A stretch of DNA of 64,000 nt from Schistocerca nitens (GCF_023898315.1 NC_064622.1:349847234-349911233), one strand, 5' to 3'. Shown: positions 30,384 through 42,467, counted from the first letter of the stretch. Notes: generated from the letters alone by a model not told the origin. Program-made: numbers and translations.

Positions 30384-31920
30384 CTCATGTCTAGAGATCC
30401 ATCAGACGTCTCTTCCATCCGTCTTTCACCTGCTGGATGCAGACAACACACACCACAATCGACGTTCTCTCAACCAAATAAAGATGGGAAATTTGTTGAA
30501 GCAGATAACTGGACAGTTTACATTGGAGGGAATAATTGTCCAGCGCAAACACACGTCCATATTGAATTCTCTCAAATTTCCATGGAGAACACACTCGATC
30601 ACGAAGGCTGCCCAACAAATACCGACTATCAGTTCGCTATTCATCCACCTAGATGGCGACACGGTTAAGTCAGCTATGTTTCTGTACCATAATCGGCCTT
30701 TCCATTTGGACAGATCCTGCTGTTAGCTGGAAACGTGTATCTTTCCGGCCATAGGCCACAGCCGCCGCACGCCACTCACCCCCAGACAGAATCGTCCTAG
30801 GAAACTGGCCAAATATATGAGTGCTGTAATCACAATTAAATATTACGATTGCAGCCTCATTCGACAATAGGCAACGTATCAGAAATACCCCCTCCCAAAT
30901 CCATACCTTCCCTTATGACAGGACATATGCATTTTCTTTGCACAGACATACTGTATAAGACTGATGCTCAAGCGAATTTATCACGCACCCCCTACTACTA
31001 AGTATAATAATTCACCAAAAACTGAATGCCGACAATACGAAATAATACTGAGTGAAAAATCAGCGATGGGTGGACATGTCTCATAAGTTATTATTGCAAG
31101 TGGTACCATTCTGTCTTAGAAAGCTGATTGACATTAAAAACGTAACGCAAAGACTATGTTACTGTCACAATTGGTCTTGATTCTACAGGTACTCACAAGT
31201 ATCGCCAACGGTATCCATGTTAAAAACTATACAAGTCTTATAAATCGAAGTACGGCATTGCCCTCAAATAAAGTGGTATTTCCACACAAATACTGTGACA
31301 CTGAATATAGACGGTGATTGCCAGAGAGTATACTAACAGACCAGAAGTACGGTTACACGTCGCCGACGGTGTAAGCTCGTAATAAAATCACGGAATTTAG
31401 AAAGTGATTCGGCTAAGGAACGTGGTATGAAGCTAGTATTTGCAACTCTCTCATGTGCCGCTAGATATTTCTCCAGTATTTGTAATGCATTATGTCTCAG
31501 TGCCATGCAGAGGTTGTGCGATATATGCACTAGGTTATGAGTGATGGCTGATTGAGAATGATCACATAGAGTAGATGGTGTGCTGATGAAGTCGTAAGAA
31601 ATGTACACAGGCTTTTTAGAGATATACTGTTACGTTTTCCGATAGAAATGCTGTCTGTGATTTGGAATCAAGTCTTTCCATTCCATCACCTATCAGCGTT
31701 GGGTACCATGGAGAAGTCTTTTAATAAATACAGCCATTACTAAATCATATTTCTGGCACTCTCACTCCTCAAAATGAGTCACTTTTTTCAAACCTATCCG
31801 CTACAGTAAAATACCGACGTGGTTTCAAATAGTCCCTATGTATCTTGCAACTGCTCCTCAGACTCTGCCCTGCTTTCCCTGCAGTTTTACGCCTGTGATC
31901 ATTTGTGATGTAAGTCGGAA
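30384..31920. other. No recognised gene
   Basis: Frames of up to 124 codons occur (30352-30726) but show no recognisable domain and overlap frames on the other strand. No element boundaries found. Confidence 0.4.
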
Positions 31921-31924
31921 CTGA

Positions 31925-32150
31925 GCAGATGTTTGAGAGGGCTATATCTACAATTATTTTGTGAACATGTCTGTAGGCTGTGCAATGCATTATTTCGACA
32001 GTTTACAATTATTGAGAGTGTTTCAGAACATTTTACATGCATTACTTTCACAGTTTACGATTTGTTTGCGTGTCTATACATCAGTGTAGTGCATTATGTC
32101 GATAATTTACGAGTAGTCTGCTGATCTGTAGGTTATGCACAGTGACCCCA
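31925..32150 (-). repeat. ~52-bp minisatellite, inverted block
   Basis: The reverse complement of the family at 27225-28265. Cores gcattatttcgacagtttac, gcattactttcacagtttac and gcattatgtcgataatttac occur near 31986, 32038 and 32092. The sequence beyond it (ggttatgcacagtgacccc, aagcacgtcaggatgagtg) mirrors the left flank at 27180-27200 (tgacatgcttggggtcac). The two arrays with flanks therefore form an inverted duplication about 4 kb apart. Confidence 0.7.
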
Positions 32151-32469
32151 AGCACGTCAGGATGAGTGTTATCAGTGTAATAAATAAACTATGTGAAACC
32201 TGTCCCTAAATAAATTGTTCCAGCTTCTTCTCCAGCACAGGATGGACAGGAGGGATGACAGTATCCTCTGGTGGCGGTACTGTGTACTAGGTCAGTTGGA
32301 CTGTGACCTCATTGTGAACACACTGGATGGAGCTACTGCTTACGACAACTCAGACTGTTTAAAGAAACATTGCATACAAAATAAAGACTTTTGTCCATCC
32401 TACCCAGCAGCCCAGCACAAATTGAGTCCTTTTCCCATCAATTCCAAGGAAGAGGTGCTAGTTGGATGG

Positions 32470-32665
32470 CTTGGGTTGGTGGAGGTAGTCCAAGCGGTCT
32501 ATTTTCATTCCAAAAGTTTGCCGCCATTTTCTTAGGTTAGTGGAGCCCAAGTGACTTATTTTCCCACCAAAATTTTCGTGCCATTTTCTTGGGGAAGGGA
32601 GGGGTTAAGTTCGTGGAGGTAGCCTAAGTGACCTATTTTCCCACCAAAATTTGAACTTCCCGCCA
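32470..32665. repeat. Tandem repeat, about 3 units of 57-75 bp
   Basis: Each unit runs gtggag-(tagtcc)aag-g-ctattttc-ccaaaa-ttt...gccattttctt. Units start near 32478, 32535 and 32607. The second and third share cttattttcccaccaaaatttt; the third has an extra g-rich insertion. Noncoding. Confidence 0.7.
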
Positions 32666-32967
32666 TAACGTTATTGCGACGTTGCCACGTCCTTCGCTGC
32701 CATATTGGATTTTCCATCTTGAATAAATTTGGCAACAATGCAGAGTGGGGTGATGTTGGCCTTGTCTGTCTACTGTAGTATACTGCTGATGCTAAATTTT
32801 GTTTTGTACTTGAATCGTTTCTAACGTAGGTACTTTGCTACTGTGTTGTAACTATGTTTTTCTGACCTGATTTTATGTGTATATATGTCAATGAAATATT
32901 AACTTCACACTATACAAATCATAAAACGAAATACTCAAGCATATTTTAAAGACAGGAAATAAAATAA

Positions 32968-33285
32968 ACTCCGCCAGAACAGGTCGTGAAACCCAATGGT
33001 ACCGACCGGCTGCTGTGTCATGCTCAGCCCAAAGGCGTCATTGGATGCGGATATGGAGGGGCATGTGGTCAGCATACCGTTTCCTGGCCATATGTCAGTT
33101 TACGAGACTGGACCATTATTTCTCAATCATGTAGCTCCTCAGTTTGCCTCACAAAGGCTGAGTGCACCCCGCTTCTCAACAACGCTCGGCAGACCGGACA
33201 GTCACCCACCGAAGTGCTAGCACTTAACTTTGGTGATCTGATAGAAATCGGTGTGAACACTCCGGTAAGGCCATTGACAAAGGCT
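32968..33285 (-). mobile_element. 5S-rRNA-headed SINE (SINE3 class)
   Basis: On the minus strand the first ~105 bases (33285 to about 33180) resemble insect 5S rRNA. They read gtcaatggcc...cagatcaccaaagttaag, the 5S A-box region, then ggtgggtgact, the C-box region. About 13 bases corresponding to gcgtcgggc are deleted. The body follows (gcggggtgcactcag, gaggagctacatgattgag, gcccctccatatccgcatcc). Flanks ggaaataaaataa (32955-32967) and ggaaataggataa (33286-33298) match at 11 of 13 positions. The internal 5S promoter would have driven Pol III transcription. Confidence 0.78.
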
Positions 33286-33323
33286 GGAAATAGGATAAGT
33301 GAAACTTGTAGAAGTAGTAACTG

Positions 33324-34146
33324 TGTAACCTCCCCACAAAATAAAATAAATAATATGAATATGAATAATATTCTAATTTAGTGTAACTTCCCCACAACCT
33401 CTCAACAGTAAAAAATATAATTATGTCGTTCACATTCAGTGTAACGTCCCAACAAAATAATTTCCGTAACCTGGTAATAATACAATGTAACTAACCTCTC
33501 AGTTAAATTGTTGCTCACTTATAACTTTTCAATAATTGACTGCGAATTTAACCTGGTAAATTTTGGACGTCAGCAGTGCTGCGTCATTGCCCTGAAAGAT
33601 CATTCTGAATAAAAAAGAGAAAAATTCTTATCTCAATGAAGTCGCCGGATAACGCATATATATGTGCTCTTACAATAAATTTTTCTGGCACAGCACTGTG
33701 CAATGCTGGCCGATAGATTTGTCATTTATGAAAGGAAACAACTGATTTTTCTTTTGCAACAATCAGGATGATCATGGATTGGAGAAATTAGTAAATTCAT
33801 TAAATTGAAATGAATGGTTGTTAAAAGTTACTTTTTATGAAAAAGATTATTATTAGGAGATTTTTAAAACATTTTCATGGGACTTGAGATAACAATACTA
33901 CATATGCACGAGGCTGCTTTTTACCTTATACAATAATGCTCAGGCTCCGGCATCGCTGCACCACGACCGGCCCAGCCAACACGATACACCAGACCAGACT
34001 GCTCGCTAGCAACAACTTACTGCTACAGCTACACAGTTCCTACTGCAGTCAACACTGCTCTCTGGTCTGAGATTCTCTTATGCCTTGCATATCACAGGCA
34101 GCGCGTGAACAATACATCGAAATTACATCTGCTCGGACCTCTTACA
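33324..34146 (+). mobile_element. Solo LTR, 823 bp, with a tandem start
   Basis: It starts tgtaacctcc and ends ctcttaca (TG...CA, with inverted TGTAA/TTACA). It is flanked by actg at 33320-33323 and 34147-34150, poss. aactg. The first ~170 bases contain three copies of a gtaac-tcccc/acaa motif about 58-60 bases apart (33325, 33382, 33440). There is no coding region. The family is unnamed here. Confidence 0.7.
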
Positions 34147-34510
34147 ACTGGTTAAACAAAAAAACATTGCAAATAAAATGACATGGATAGAGAATCTGTA
34201 CATATAAAAATCTGTAGTAAATAAGAAACCTAGTGCAAAAGTACTTAAACTTCTATAAAATTGAAAAAGAAACTAGTGTTGTGTATGTGATAAACAGCGA
34301 CCAATCGTGTGTTGGGGCAGAGAATTAGTGCATGATGCGTAATCCTGATCTCTGGCAGGGTGCTAAAGGAACATTAGGGTGAGTAAATAGCATTTCTGCT
34401 GGATAAAAAAGTCTGCACTTTCTTTGCAAAAAAAAAAAGAAAAGAAAACTGAAATTGCATCCAAGAAGGTGCGCTACGGGGTATCGGTGGATTCTACTGT
34501 GCAGGAACTC

Positions 34511-34648
34511 GCTACGGTCGCAGGTTCGAATCCTGCCTCGGGTATGGATGTGTGTGATGTCCTTAGGTTAGTTAGGTTTAAGTAGTTCTAAGCTCTAGGG
34601 GACTTATGACCTCAGAAGTTAAGTCCCATAGTGCTCAGAGCCATTTTT
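34511..34648 (+). mobile_element. SINE family A, 5'-truncated
   Basis: It starts within the tRNA head just before the B box (gctacggtcgcaggttcg) and keeps body and tail. A perfect 13-bp duplication (tgtgcaggaactc) lies at 34498-34510 and 34649-34661. The truncation shows incomplete reverse transcription. Confidence 0.93.
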
Positions 34649-34661
34649 TGTGCAGGAACTC

Positions 34662-37600
34662 TAAACGAGTCTCCAACACAAACCCTCGCAGAGGAAACTT
34701 CACATCACATAAACACAGTGCACTGCATCCAACAGTCATGTTTGAACTCTGCCCCAGGCGCGCCTACAGTAGAATGTGATAGTCGCCAAACAGATGTGCG
34801 ATGCATATTGTTGAACATTCAACATACACGCTAAAATACAATATATGTAAACGAAACATGGAGATGATATAGTTGAGTGAACTTACTAACTTTTGACTTT
34901 GAAGATAATCAGCGTATTACAACGATAAAAAGAGAAAAACTAACATTTCATTTAGTTTGAATTGAAGCCATAGAGTCTACACAGGATACAGTGACCAACA
35001 CGCAGCAACCAGTTTTTGTCCAATGCACTCGGCGAGTTCATTCACTTGTTCGGAATGGGAGACCGAGATTGTTTCCCGGCTTTTGGCCTGTCGGCGACGA
35101 CAGAATCGAGGCGCACGCCCTGCAATTTTTCTCAGACGATTTTATACAAATTATTCGGTAAAAAATTTCACTTTTGCATTATCTATAGCTTTGTATGTCA
35201 GATTCACGACGCCTTACCAGTCATTTCGTTAATGGTAATGGTTATTGTGACATATTCATTTATGTGAGTCACATCGCAAAATTCGAAAATCCTTGCAATG
35301 AGAAATGGGAATCCTTATGATTTTGCGTTTGGTCCATATTACACAATATATTGCTGGGTATGAAATTTAAATAACGCACTGAATTATTATTTTTTTTTTT
35401 TTTTTTAGGCTTGGATGGAGGTCTATATCTGTTACCAATCTCGAGAAGACTAATCTGATGTAGCACACCCACTTGCAATCGCGCACGCCAGCGATGAAGC
35501 CAGAATGAAGTATCCACAACTTTCCTCATAATTCATAAACAGTCTGAGATAGCGAAATGAGATTTTGGCAAATGATAGCACGCAAAGGGGAGAGTATTTT
35601 TCCATATGGTTACTATACAAAGCTTCATTATCTTCAGTGTTACTCCGCTAATTACAGACTTTTCCGACGAAAGAATGTAATTTGCAAGGGCCATCGATAG
35701 CTGGTGAAACTAAGAATGCTGTGGATTTTGGAGCAAGATAAATGCATTACACGTTTATTTTTGTACCAAAGATGTGCTTTTTCATAAGCTATTGACCTTA
35801 CTTTTCCTCAGTTCCTCACTTAATAAACCACTGTATCAAAATTCTCTCGCAATTGCGTCTGCACAACATGTTAGTGAAGCGACATTGCGTAAACTCCGCC
35901 GTGTTTTAGCAAAAGAAGCAAATTTTAACATGGCAACAAGAGAAATTTAGGTTTTACTCATAATTCGTCATTCCTGACGCTTTTCTGAAAGTTACAAATG
36001 GTTAACAAGCGAGGTGAAAATAAATTGCTGCTTTTCTCTCATTTTCAGCGGAATTATTTTTAGGTACTATCAAAAAGAAGATGTGGCAGTCGATATTTCT
36101 CAATGGTCACCATGCAAGTGTGGGCGTGGAGGTGCTCCACGTAATATTTTCAAGAAATGTGAGCATATGCTTCACAATGGCTCTTCCCCTCCAGCACTCA
36201 GAATTTCTCCTACAGCGCCTGCGCTCAACCCCCATCACTACTGCTTTCCCTATGTGTGCCCTGTCGAGTGTGCATTTAACGGCCATGCACACTCTACTTT
36301 TGCATCGAACAATCTCCATGTCTTTCCAATATTGTAAAATCAAAGGAAAAGAAATAATTTGTACTGTACACAGTATGTCCATTCTAACACACATTGCTAT
36401 TTGCCAGTACAACAGAAACTTAAACTTCATCTATAGTACATGTATTTATCGATGTATTTTAACTGTGTATGTACTGTAGCAGTGCATCTTTTTCATGAGA
36501 TTGATATCATGGTACAAATGTTTGATGAATCCCAGAGCTTCGTCTTTGATGCACATATGTGAGTAGACACTGGGGTAAGAAGCTATAAGACAGTGCTGTG
36601 TACATGGACCACAGGGTCTACCGAGAAAGATCACACCAGCTGGTACATCGCCACCTGGTGACGTCATGAAACCAACATCTGACATAACTCTTCCACAGGA
36701 TTTCGATCTGTGTTGTGTCGCAATAGTGAATCAGCAAGTATCTGAAGTCTGTGCACCCATATAACGATAGTGTTACTGGACTGTTTTCATCAAACATGTA
36801 AAAATGATACATTAATTTTGACTTTTCTATGAGGTGAATGTCTACTCATAATAAAGCAACAAATTGTTTCTTAGATATTCAGAAGGTATTCGTTGTAAGA
36901 CCCCTTCCAAAAATTACTTTTTGCGTAACATTTTGTGTAATGATACCAGAACACAGAGTCCATATGCTAACACTTACATTACCTGTACTAATAAATGATG
37001 GTGCAGCCTTAAAATTTTCGAGGTCAGCTAGGAGATGCCTCGCTGTTCGTCTTTGTTTTCTGCCCTCATTCTCTCATCATATAAGCACCGTACTCTGTAG
37101 CTCCATATAAATTACAATATATTAAGTTAATTCTCAAACAAAAATGTATACAAGTAATTTCTTGCCATAGAAGCCACATATTTATGCTAACTACCAAAGT
37201 AATGACCATTTCATTTTTCTGCCTTTTGTGAAAGAGATGCAACATGTCGACATAACACCGATGCACCATCGACGGGACTTTGTAACAAATTTTCGATATC
37301 TCTTATTCGCTTATCGTACAATCCGAACCCTCAGTCATCCAGATAGCTTGTCCTAGAATTTTACACAGCATAGAGCACAGAGCGATTACCAGATCGTGAT
37401 ATGTAATTTACATTTCAAAATTCCATCAGTCCACACCCTTGGTCGCACTGCTCCCAACACTAATATGGGACAATTATATCGTATGGCCTCAGCGTATATT
37501 TTGTGAGCAGAGGTGGAAGCCGATCACAATGGTCAGCACGTTTGACACTCAGCATGGACAAGTGCCATCTTCCTCAAACTACAGTTTGGGACACTGAATT

Positions 37601-39031
37601 AGTGACTGTGGTGTGCAGACCGATCCTCGCTTTACTGAAGCAATTCAAAATTTTCCAGTATCACGAAAGACCAAACAGATTGTACCATTCCGCCTCAATA
37701 ATCAAGCACGTTTCACCATGTATTACCAATATAGCGCTGTGCAACCACGTCCTTGAATATGGGTCCTAAAGCAGAATGGAAATAATATACATATAAACAC
37801 TGTTAAATTTAACGCATCTGACTGTCAAAAGGATCCCCTATTTCTTAAGGCATGTACATATACAGGGGTGAATTTCAAGGTGTGGGATAATAGTACACGG
37901 AAGCACTCCCAGATAACTGGCATGTTAGAAAAATTTTGCTAAACACGATTATTTTACTAGTAATACGATCTCTAGTTGGATAAAATTAATTGCATCTGTA
38001 TACAAAACTGAAACCACTTTAAAACTGATTTGCATTCTGAATTCCCTGTTGTATTCTTATATTAATAAATTGGGCTGTCCAGAGATGCTAATCACCTTCA
38101 GAATTAATATTGGACTGTATTTCATTAGCAAAATATTTCGGTCTGTGATAGTGTGTCAGTTTCAGTAGCAACTTACATTACCTTGTTTGTAAAAAAAAAT
38201 TAAATCCAACGAAAATTATGCTCTTTTGACCTTCATTTGGATACTGTACCACAGATTACGTTACAAACAAGGCCAGTGATGTAATTTATCACCAATACTG
38301 GTTTCCTTTTATTTTTCTGTTGCGATCATAAAATCTAACTTTTAACACTTTTGTTTATCTTTGTGTTTAAGAAAACTGTTGATAAAATAAGAATGTTTGG
38401 AATAGAACATCTGGAGCTATGCTACTCAATCAATTTGTTTTAAGAATAATAGCTTTTCTTTTCACAAGCAGACAGTTATAACTTCATTAAATTCTTTATG
38501 ACAGTTAATGTCAACACAATTATGACTATCTGGCAAATATAGATTACCTTTGCCTTTCTTAATAGCACTTTTTCCAAATAATATATTCTGAAGACCTTTC
38601 GTCTTTGTTTCAAATATAAGTCTTAGAAGGGAAATCTATTTAAAGTTATAAGTTGGGAACTAATTTTTTCCTTTGAGTAACATAGCTTTATTTTGCCTTT
38701 CATTACAGTACAGTAAAGTCAAAATCGTCATAGTGTACAAGTACCAGCAAAAAATTACAATACCACTAATAGACAGCACTAAAAATAATCAAACAAAAAG
38801 ACTAGCTGCCACCACCACTTTTAACCATACAGTTACTCATACGTTTCAAGTTGACAGCCCCTTCAAGAGTTCACCTTGCCCCTAGATTCAATAGTCAGTC
38901 GACATAATTAATAAGCGATTGCTTTGGTGTACATTCGCTCATTTTAATGGTTTATTCGATGTTTGTGGTCTACATCTAACAATCCTATGGCAGATCTTTG
39001 CTAAAGCACAGGTAAATTTCACTGTAGGAAC

Positions 39032-39034
<3 letters not shown>
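34662..39034. other. Long stretch without recognised gene or element
   Basis: About 4.4 kb of AT-rich sequence. Frames of up to 132 codons (36014-36479 region) overlap in several frames and strands and show no domain. An oligo-T run lies at 35388-35406. No SINE, LINE, terminal repeat or tandem array was recognised, which makes this the least repetitive part of the window and the best candidate for single-copy sequence. Confidence 0.45.

Positions 39035-39116
<82 letters not shown>
39035..39116. repeat. (TA)n microsatellite, about 41 units
   Basis: An 82-base TA dinucleotide run. The alternating Ile-Tyr frames across it on both strands are artefacts. Confidence 0.98.
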
Positions 39117-39117
<1 letters not shown>

Positions 39118-39287
39118 TAGTGTCTGTCATTAGTGTACTATACTCAAGACCCAAAATACCAACTCACCATCAACGAAACAGCCATAACGCTATTACATCA
39201 GAGCCTGCCACACAATGTACTTTCCACATGTCAATGTGATTACCAAATTCCTAGACTTACAGCACAGAACCAGATGGCTCCCAGTCT

Positions 39288-39372
39288 GCTATCTTCAAAA
39301 CAAAACTCACAATCTATAATTCTTGTTTCGTACAGCTCATCAGACAGTTCCGTACCAATAAATACCTGCAAA
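39288..39372 (+). repeat. ~90-bp direct repeat, left copy
   Basis: atcttcaaaacaaaactcac...ccaataaatacc recurs at 40525-40617 with about 85% identity in the same orientation, 1237 bases apart. The pair brackets the family B SINE composite and the chimeric SINE. Confidence 0.75.
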
Positions 39373-39511
39373 TAATTGCAAGTCCAACAAACAATAAGGC
39401 AATTCACAAACCTACAAGGATGACAGTGTCTGTTAAGCAAAACATAATTCTTCAACCACAAAACCAGGAAACCAAATCTTACGTATCTTCACTTCCAAGA
39501 ACTCGTGTACC

Positions 39512-40182
39512 CGAAACTGGAATGAGATTTTCACTCTGCAACGGAGTATGCGCTGATATGAAGCTTCCTGACAGATTAAAACTGTGTGCTGGACCGAGAC
39601 TCGAACTCGGGACCTTTGCCTTTGGTGGGCAAGTGGTCTACAAAATGCGCTACCCAAGCACGACTCACTACTCCCTCCCCATAGCTTCAATTCCACCAGT
39701 ACCTCGTCTCCTACCTCCCAGACTTCACAGAAGCTCTTCTGCGAACCTTGCAGAACTAGCACTCCTGGAAGAAAGGATACTGCGGAGACGTGGCTTAGCC
39801 AGAGCCTGGGGGATGTTTCCAGAACGAGATTTTCAGCACTTGCCCGCGAAAGGCAAGGGTCCCGAGTTCGAGTTTCGGTCTGGCATACAGTTTTAATCCG
39901 CCAGGAAGTTTCATATTAGCGCATACTCCGCTGCAGAGTGAAAATCTCATTCTGGAAGCATCACCCAGGCTGTGGCTAAGCCATGTCTCCGCAATATCCT
40001 TTCTGCCAGGAGTGCTAGGTCTGCAAGATTCGCAAAAGAGCTTCTGTGAAGTTTGGAAGGTAGGAGACGAGGTACTGGCGGAATTAAACCTGGGGGGACG
40101 GGTCGTGAGTTGCGCTTGGGTAGCTCAGTTGGTAGAGCACTTGCCTGCGAAAGGCACACAGTTTTAATCTGCCAGAAAGTTT
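39512..40182. mobile_element. Family B SINE composite arranged as an inverted repeat
   Basis: The left half (39512-about 39830) is in minus orientation: body, then tRNA-like head (complement of gttcgagtctcgg near 39600). The right half (about 39836-40182) is in plus orientation. It has a partial head (gcacttgcccgcgaaaggc, B box gagttcgagtttcgg), the body (agttttaatccgccagg, actccgctgcagagtgaaaa), a second body block, then a second head (gggtagctcagttggtagag) and a short tail. The halves share over 250 bases as an inverted repeat. Family B heads resemble tRNAs with gtagctcag-type A boxes. Confidence 0.75.
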
Positions 40183-40243
40183 AACCCAAGACTAAGCCCT
40201 TCTCAACATGAAATGACTTCTCGTCTGGTACAAGTGGTACTGC

Positions 40244-40458
40244 TCAAATGGTTCAAATGGCTCTGAGCACTATGGGACTTAACATCTGTGGTCATCAGTC
40301 CCCTAGAACTTAGAACTACTTAAACCTAACTAACCTAAGGACATCACACAACACCCAGCCATCACGAGGCAGAGAAAATCCCTGACCCCGCCGGGAATCG
40401 AACCCGGGAACCCGGGCGTGGGAAGCGAGAACGCTACCGCACGACCACGAGCCGCGGG
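40244..40458 (-). mobile_element. Chimeric SINE: family A body with a different tRNA head
   Basis: On the minus strand the head is ccgcgggctcgtggtcgtgc...ggtagcg, with B box gggttcgattcccgg, unlike the class II head of family A. After a linker (gggattttctctgcctcg) it joins at tgtgtgatgtccttagg to the same body and tail as family A. A perfect 13-bp duplication (caagtggtactgc) lies at 40231-40243 and 40459-40471, proving it moved as one unit. Confidence 0.92.
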
Positions 40459-40524
40459 CAAGTGGTACTGCCTATCTATTGGATGTAAAAAGATGGGAAC
40501 CATTGCATTTTGAACAAATGTACC

Positions 40525-40617
40525 ACTATCCTCAAAACAAAACTCACAATCTTTAAATCTTGTTTCTTACAGCTCATCAGATACTTCCCTACCAATAAAT
40601 ACCCTTTTAACAATTTC
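40525..40617 (+). repeat. ~90-bp direct repeat, right copy
   Basis: Partner of 39288-39372 (atcctcaaaacaaaactcac...ccaataaatacc). Confidence 0.75.
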
Positions 40618-40619
40618 AG

Positions 40620-41680
40620 TATTGTTGGTGAAGGCCATTGACAGCACTCTCATTACTCAGCTACGACTGTGGGCTGTAACTCTCTAGACTGCAGAGGTGA
40701 CAGTTTTTCGCACACTACAGCGGGACATCGAAAATCACATGCTGCATTCTGATTTTATGACATCTAGAACATAGTTACAATTAAATAAAACAATTTTACA
40801 GACATTTTACACATTTCCTGTGTTTCAGCATGGATCCAGATGCTACTTTCACTAAGGAAAAGTAATAAAAAAAATTAATAGTCATTCACCTACATGACAC
40901 AGCACAGAGCGTCCTCCTCGTTTTCACTTATTGAAAGCATGAAGTGAACATAGCTGAAACACAGAAATCTTAATTAATTAACACTACATAGCTTATATAT
41001 ACATAAAGCAACATTATTGTAATTTATGTTCTTTTTCCCAATGAAACTATGTATTACTTAGATTTTGCTCCATATTCAGCATCTCTTTAACTTCAAGCCC
41101 TGTTTATGTCAAAGATGAATGTTTCAGGAATAACTTTATTTTACTTTCGGCACAGGGATACCACTTCAGCCTCCATCACATCTCACCAAGAATCAAACCT
41201 CTATGCAACTATCGGCTCCAACTACTATAAATAGTAGTAAATCAATTTATATCAATGGAGCCAAGTACTTCAAGACGGTGTACTTCTATAATTTCAATTA
41301 CTCCTCTGACGTTACAAAATCCATGGGCCGCTGTATTTACATATCTGGTTATTCATACCGTTTTCAGATGACCCATATCACACATCTCTTTTTTAACCAT
41401 TTTTAACAATGTCCTCTTCAGGTCTTTGAAGTCCACTTTCTCACACTATCTTTATATTATTTCAACACCAGAACCTTAGCTAAGCAAATTTTACTCTCCT
41501 ATTACAAACAAAATTGTGTCAGGTCAAATGCATACAGACCAACAAAACAAACTCGTTCTTTAATTAAAACTCATGCTCAATTCAAGTGAAAATCTTGCTT
41601 TATTCTAGTAAAATACAAATCATCAATTACCACAGGGGACACTCCGTCCTTCATTCCATTAACTTTTTCTACATCGACAT
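40620..41680. other. No recognised gene
   Basis: AT-rich sequence; short frames only. Confidence 0.45.
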
Positions 41681-41689
41681 CTGCATCTA

Positions 41690-42370
41690 CATGGATACTC
41701 TGTAAATCACATTTAACTGCATGGCAGAGGGTTCATCGAACCACCTTCACAATTCTCTATTATTCCAATCTCGTATAGCGCGCGGGAAGAATGAACACCT
41801 ATATCTTTCTGTACGAGCTCTGATTTCCTTTATTTTATCATGGTAATCGTTCCTCCCTACAACAAAATATTCTCGCATTCAGAGGAGAAAGTTGGTGATT
41901 GGAATTTCGTGAGAAGATTCCGTCGCAATGAAAAACGCCTTTCTTTTAATGATTTCCAGCCCATATCCTGTATCATTTCTGTGACACTCTCTCCCATATT
42001 TCGCGATAATACAAAACGTGCTGCCTTTCTTTGAACTTTAACGATGTACTCCATCAGTCCCATCTGGTAAGGATCCCAAACCGCGCAGCAGTGTTCTAAA
42101 AGAGGACGGACAAGCGTAGTGTAGGTAGTGTACTCAGTAGGTCTGTTTCATTTTCTAAGTGTCCTGCAAATAAAACTCAGTCTTTGGTTAGCCTTCCTCA
42201 CATTTTCTATGTGTTCATTCCAATTTAATTTGTTTGTGATTGTAATACCTAGGTATTTAGTTGAATTTATGGCTTTTAGATCAGACTGATTTATCATGTA
42301 ACTGAAGTTTAACGAGTTCCTTTTAGCACTGATGTGGATGACTTCACACTGTATCTTTACATCTTCGTTA
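41690..42370 (-). pseudogene. CR1/jockey-like LINE RT C-terminus and 3' end
   Basis: On the minus strand the frames show NFSYMINQSDLKAINSTKYL, then a LVRPLLEHCC-like block. Next is MGLMEYIVKVQRKAARFVLS, followed by the 3' UTR and a tail ending gtagatgcagatgtcgatg at about 41690. 5'-truncated and frameshifted. The tail region matches the small insertion at 1628-1690. Confidence 0.78.
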
Positions 42371-42467
42371 TTAGATACTTCAATCTCTGGCTCTGGCTCT
42401 GAAAAAAATGTTCAACATCCTCTTATTCATAGCAACCATTATCTGAATTTTCCCTTCTTGGTAAGTT

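Noticed and set aside
33180-33285. 5S rRNA gene
   Set aside because: Only partial similarity, an internal deletion and a fused SINE body with flanking duplication.
36014-36479. Overlapping 107-132-codon frames on both strands
   Set aside because: Frames on both strands overlap, none shows a domain, and start codons lack supporting context.
38919-39239. Long Ile-Tyr repeat frames on both strands
   Set aside because: Pure translation of a (TA)n microsatellite.
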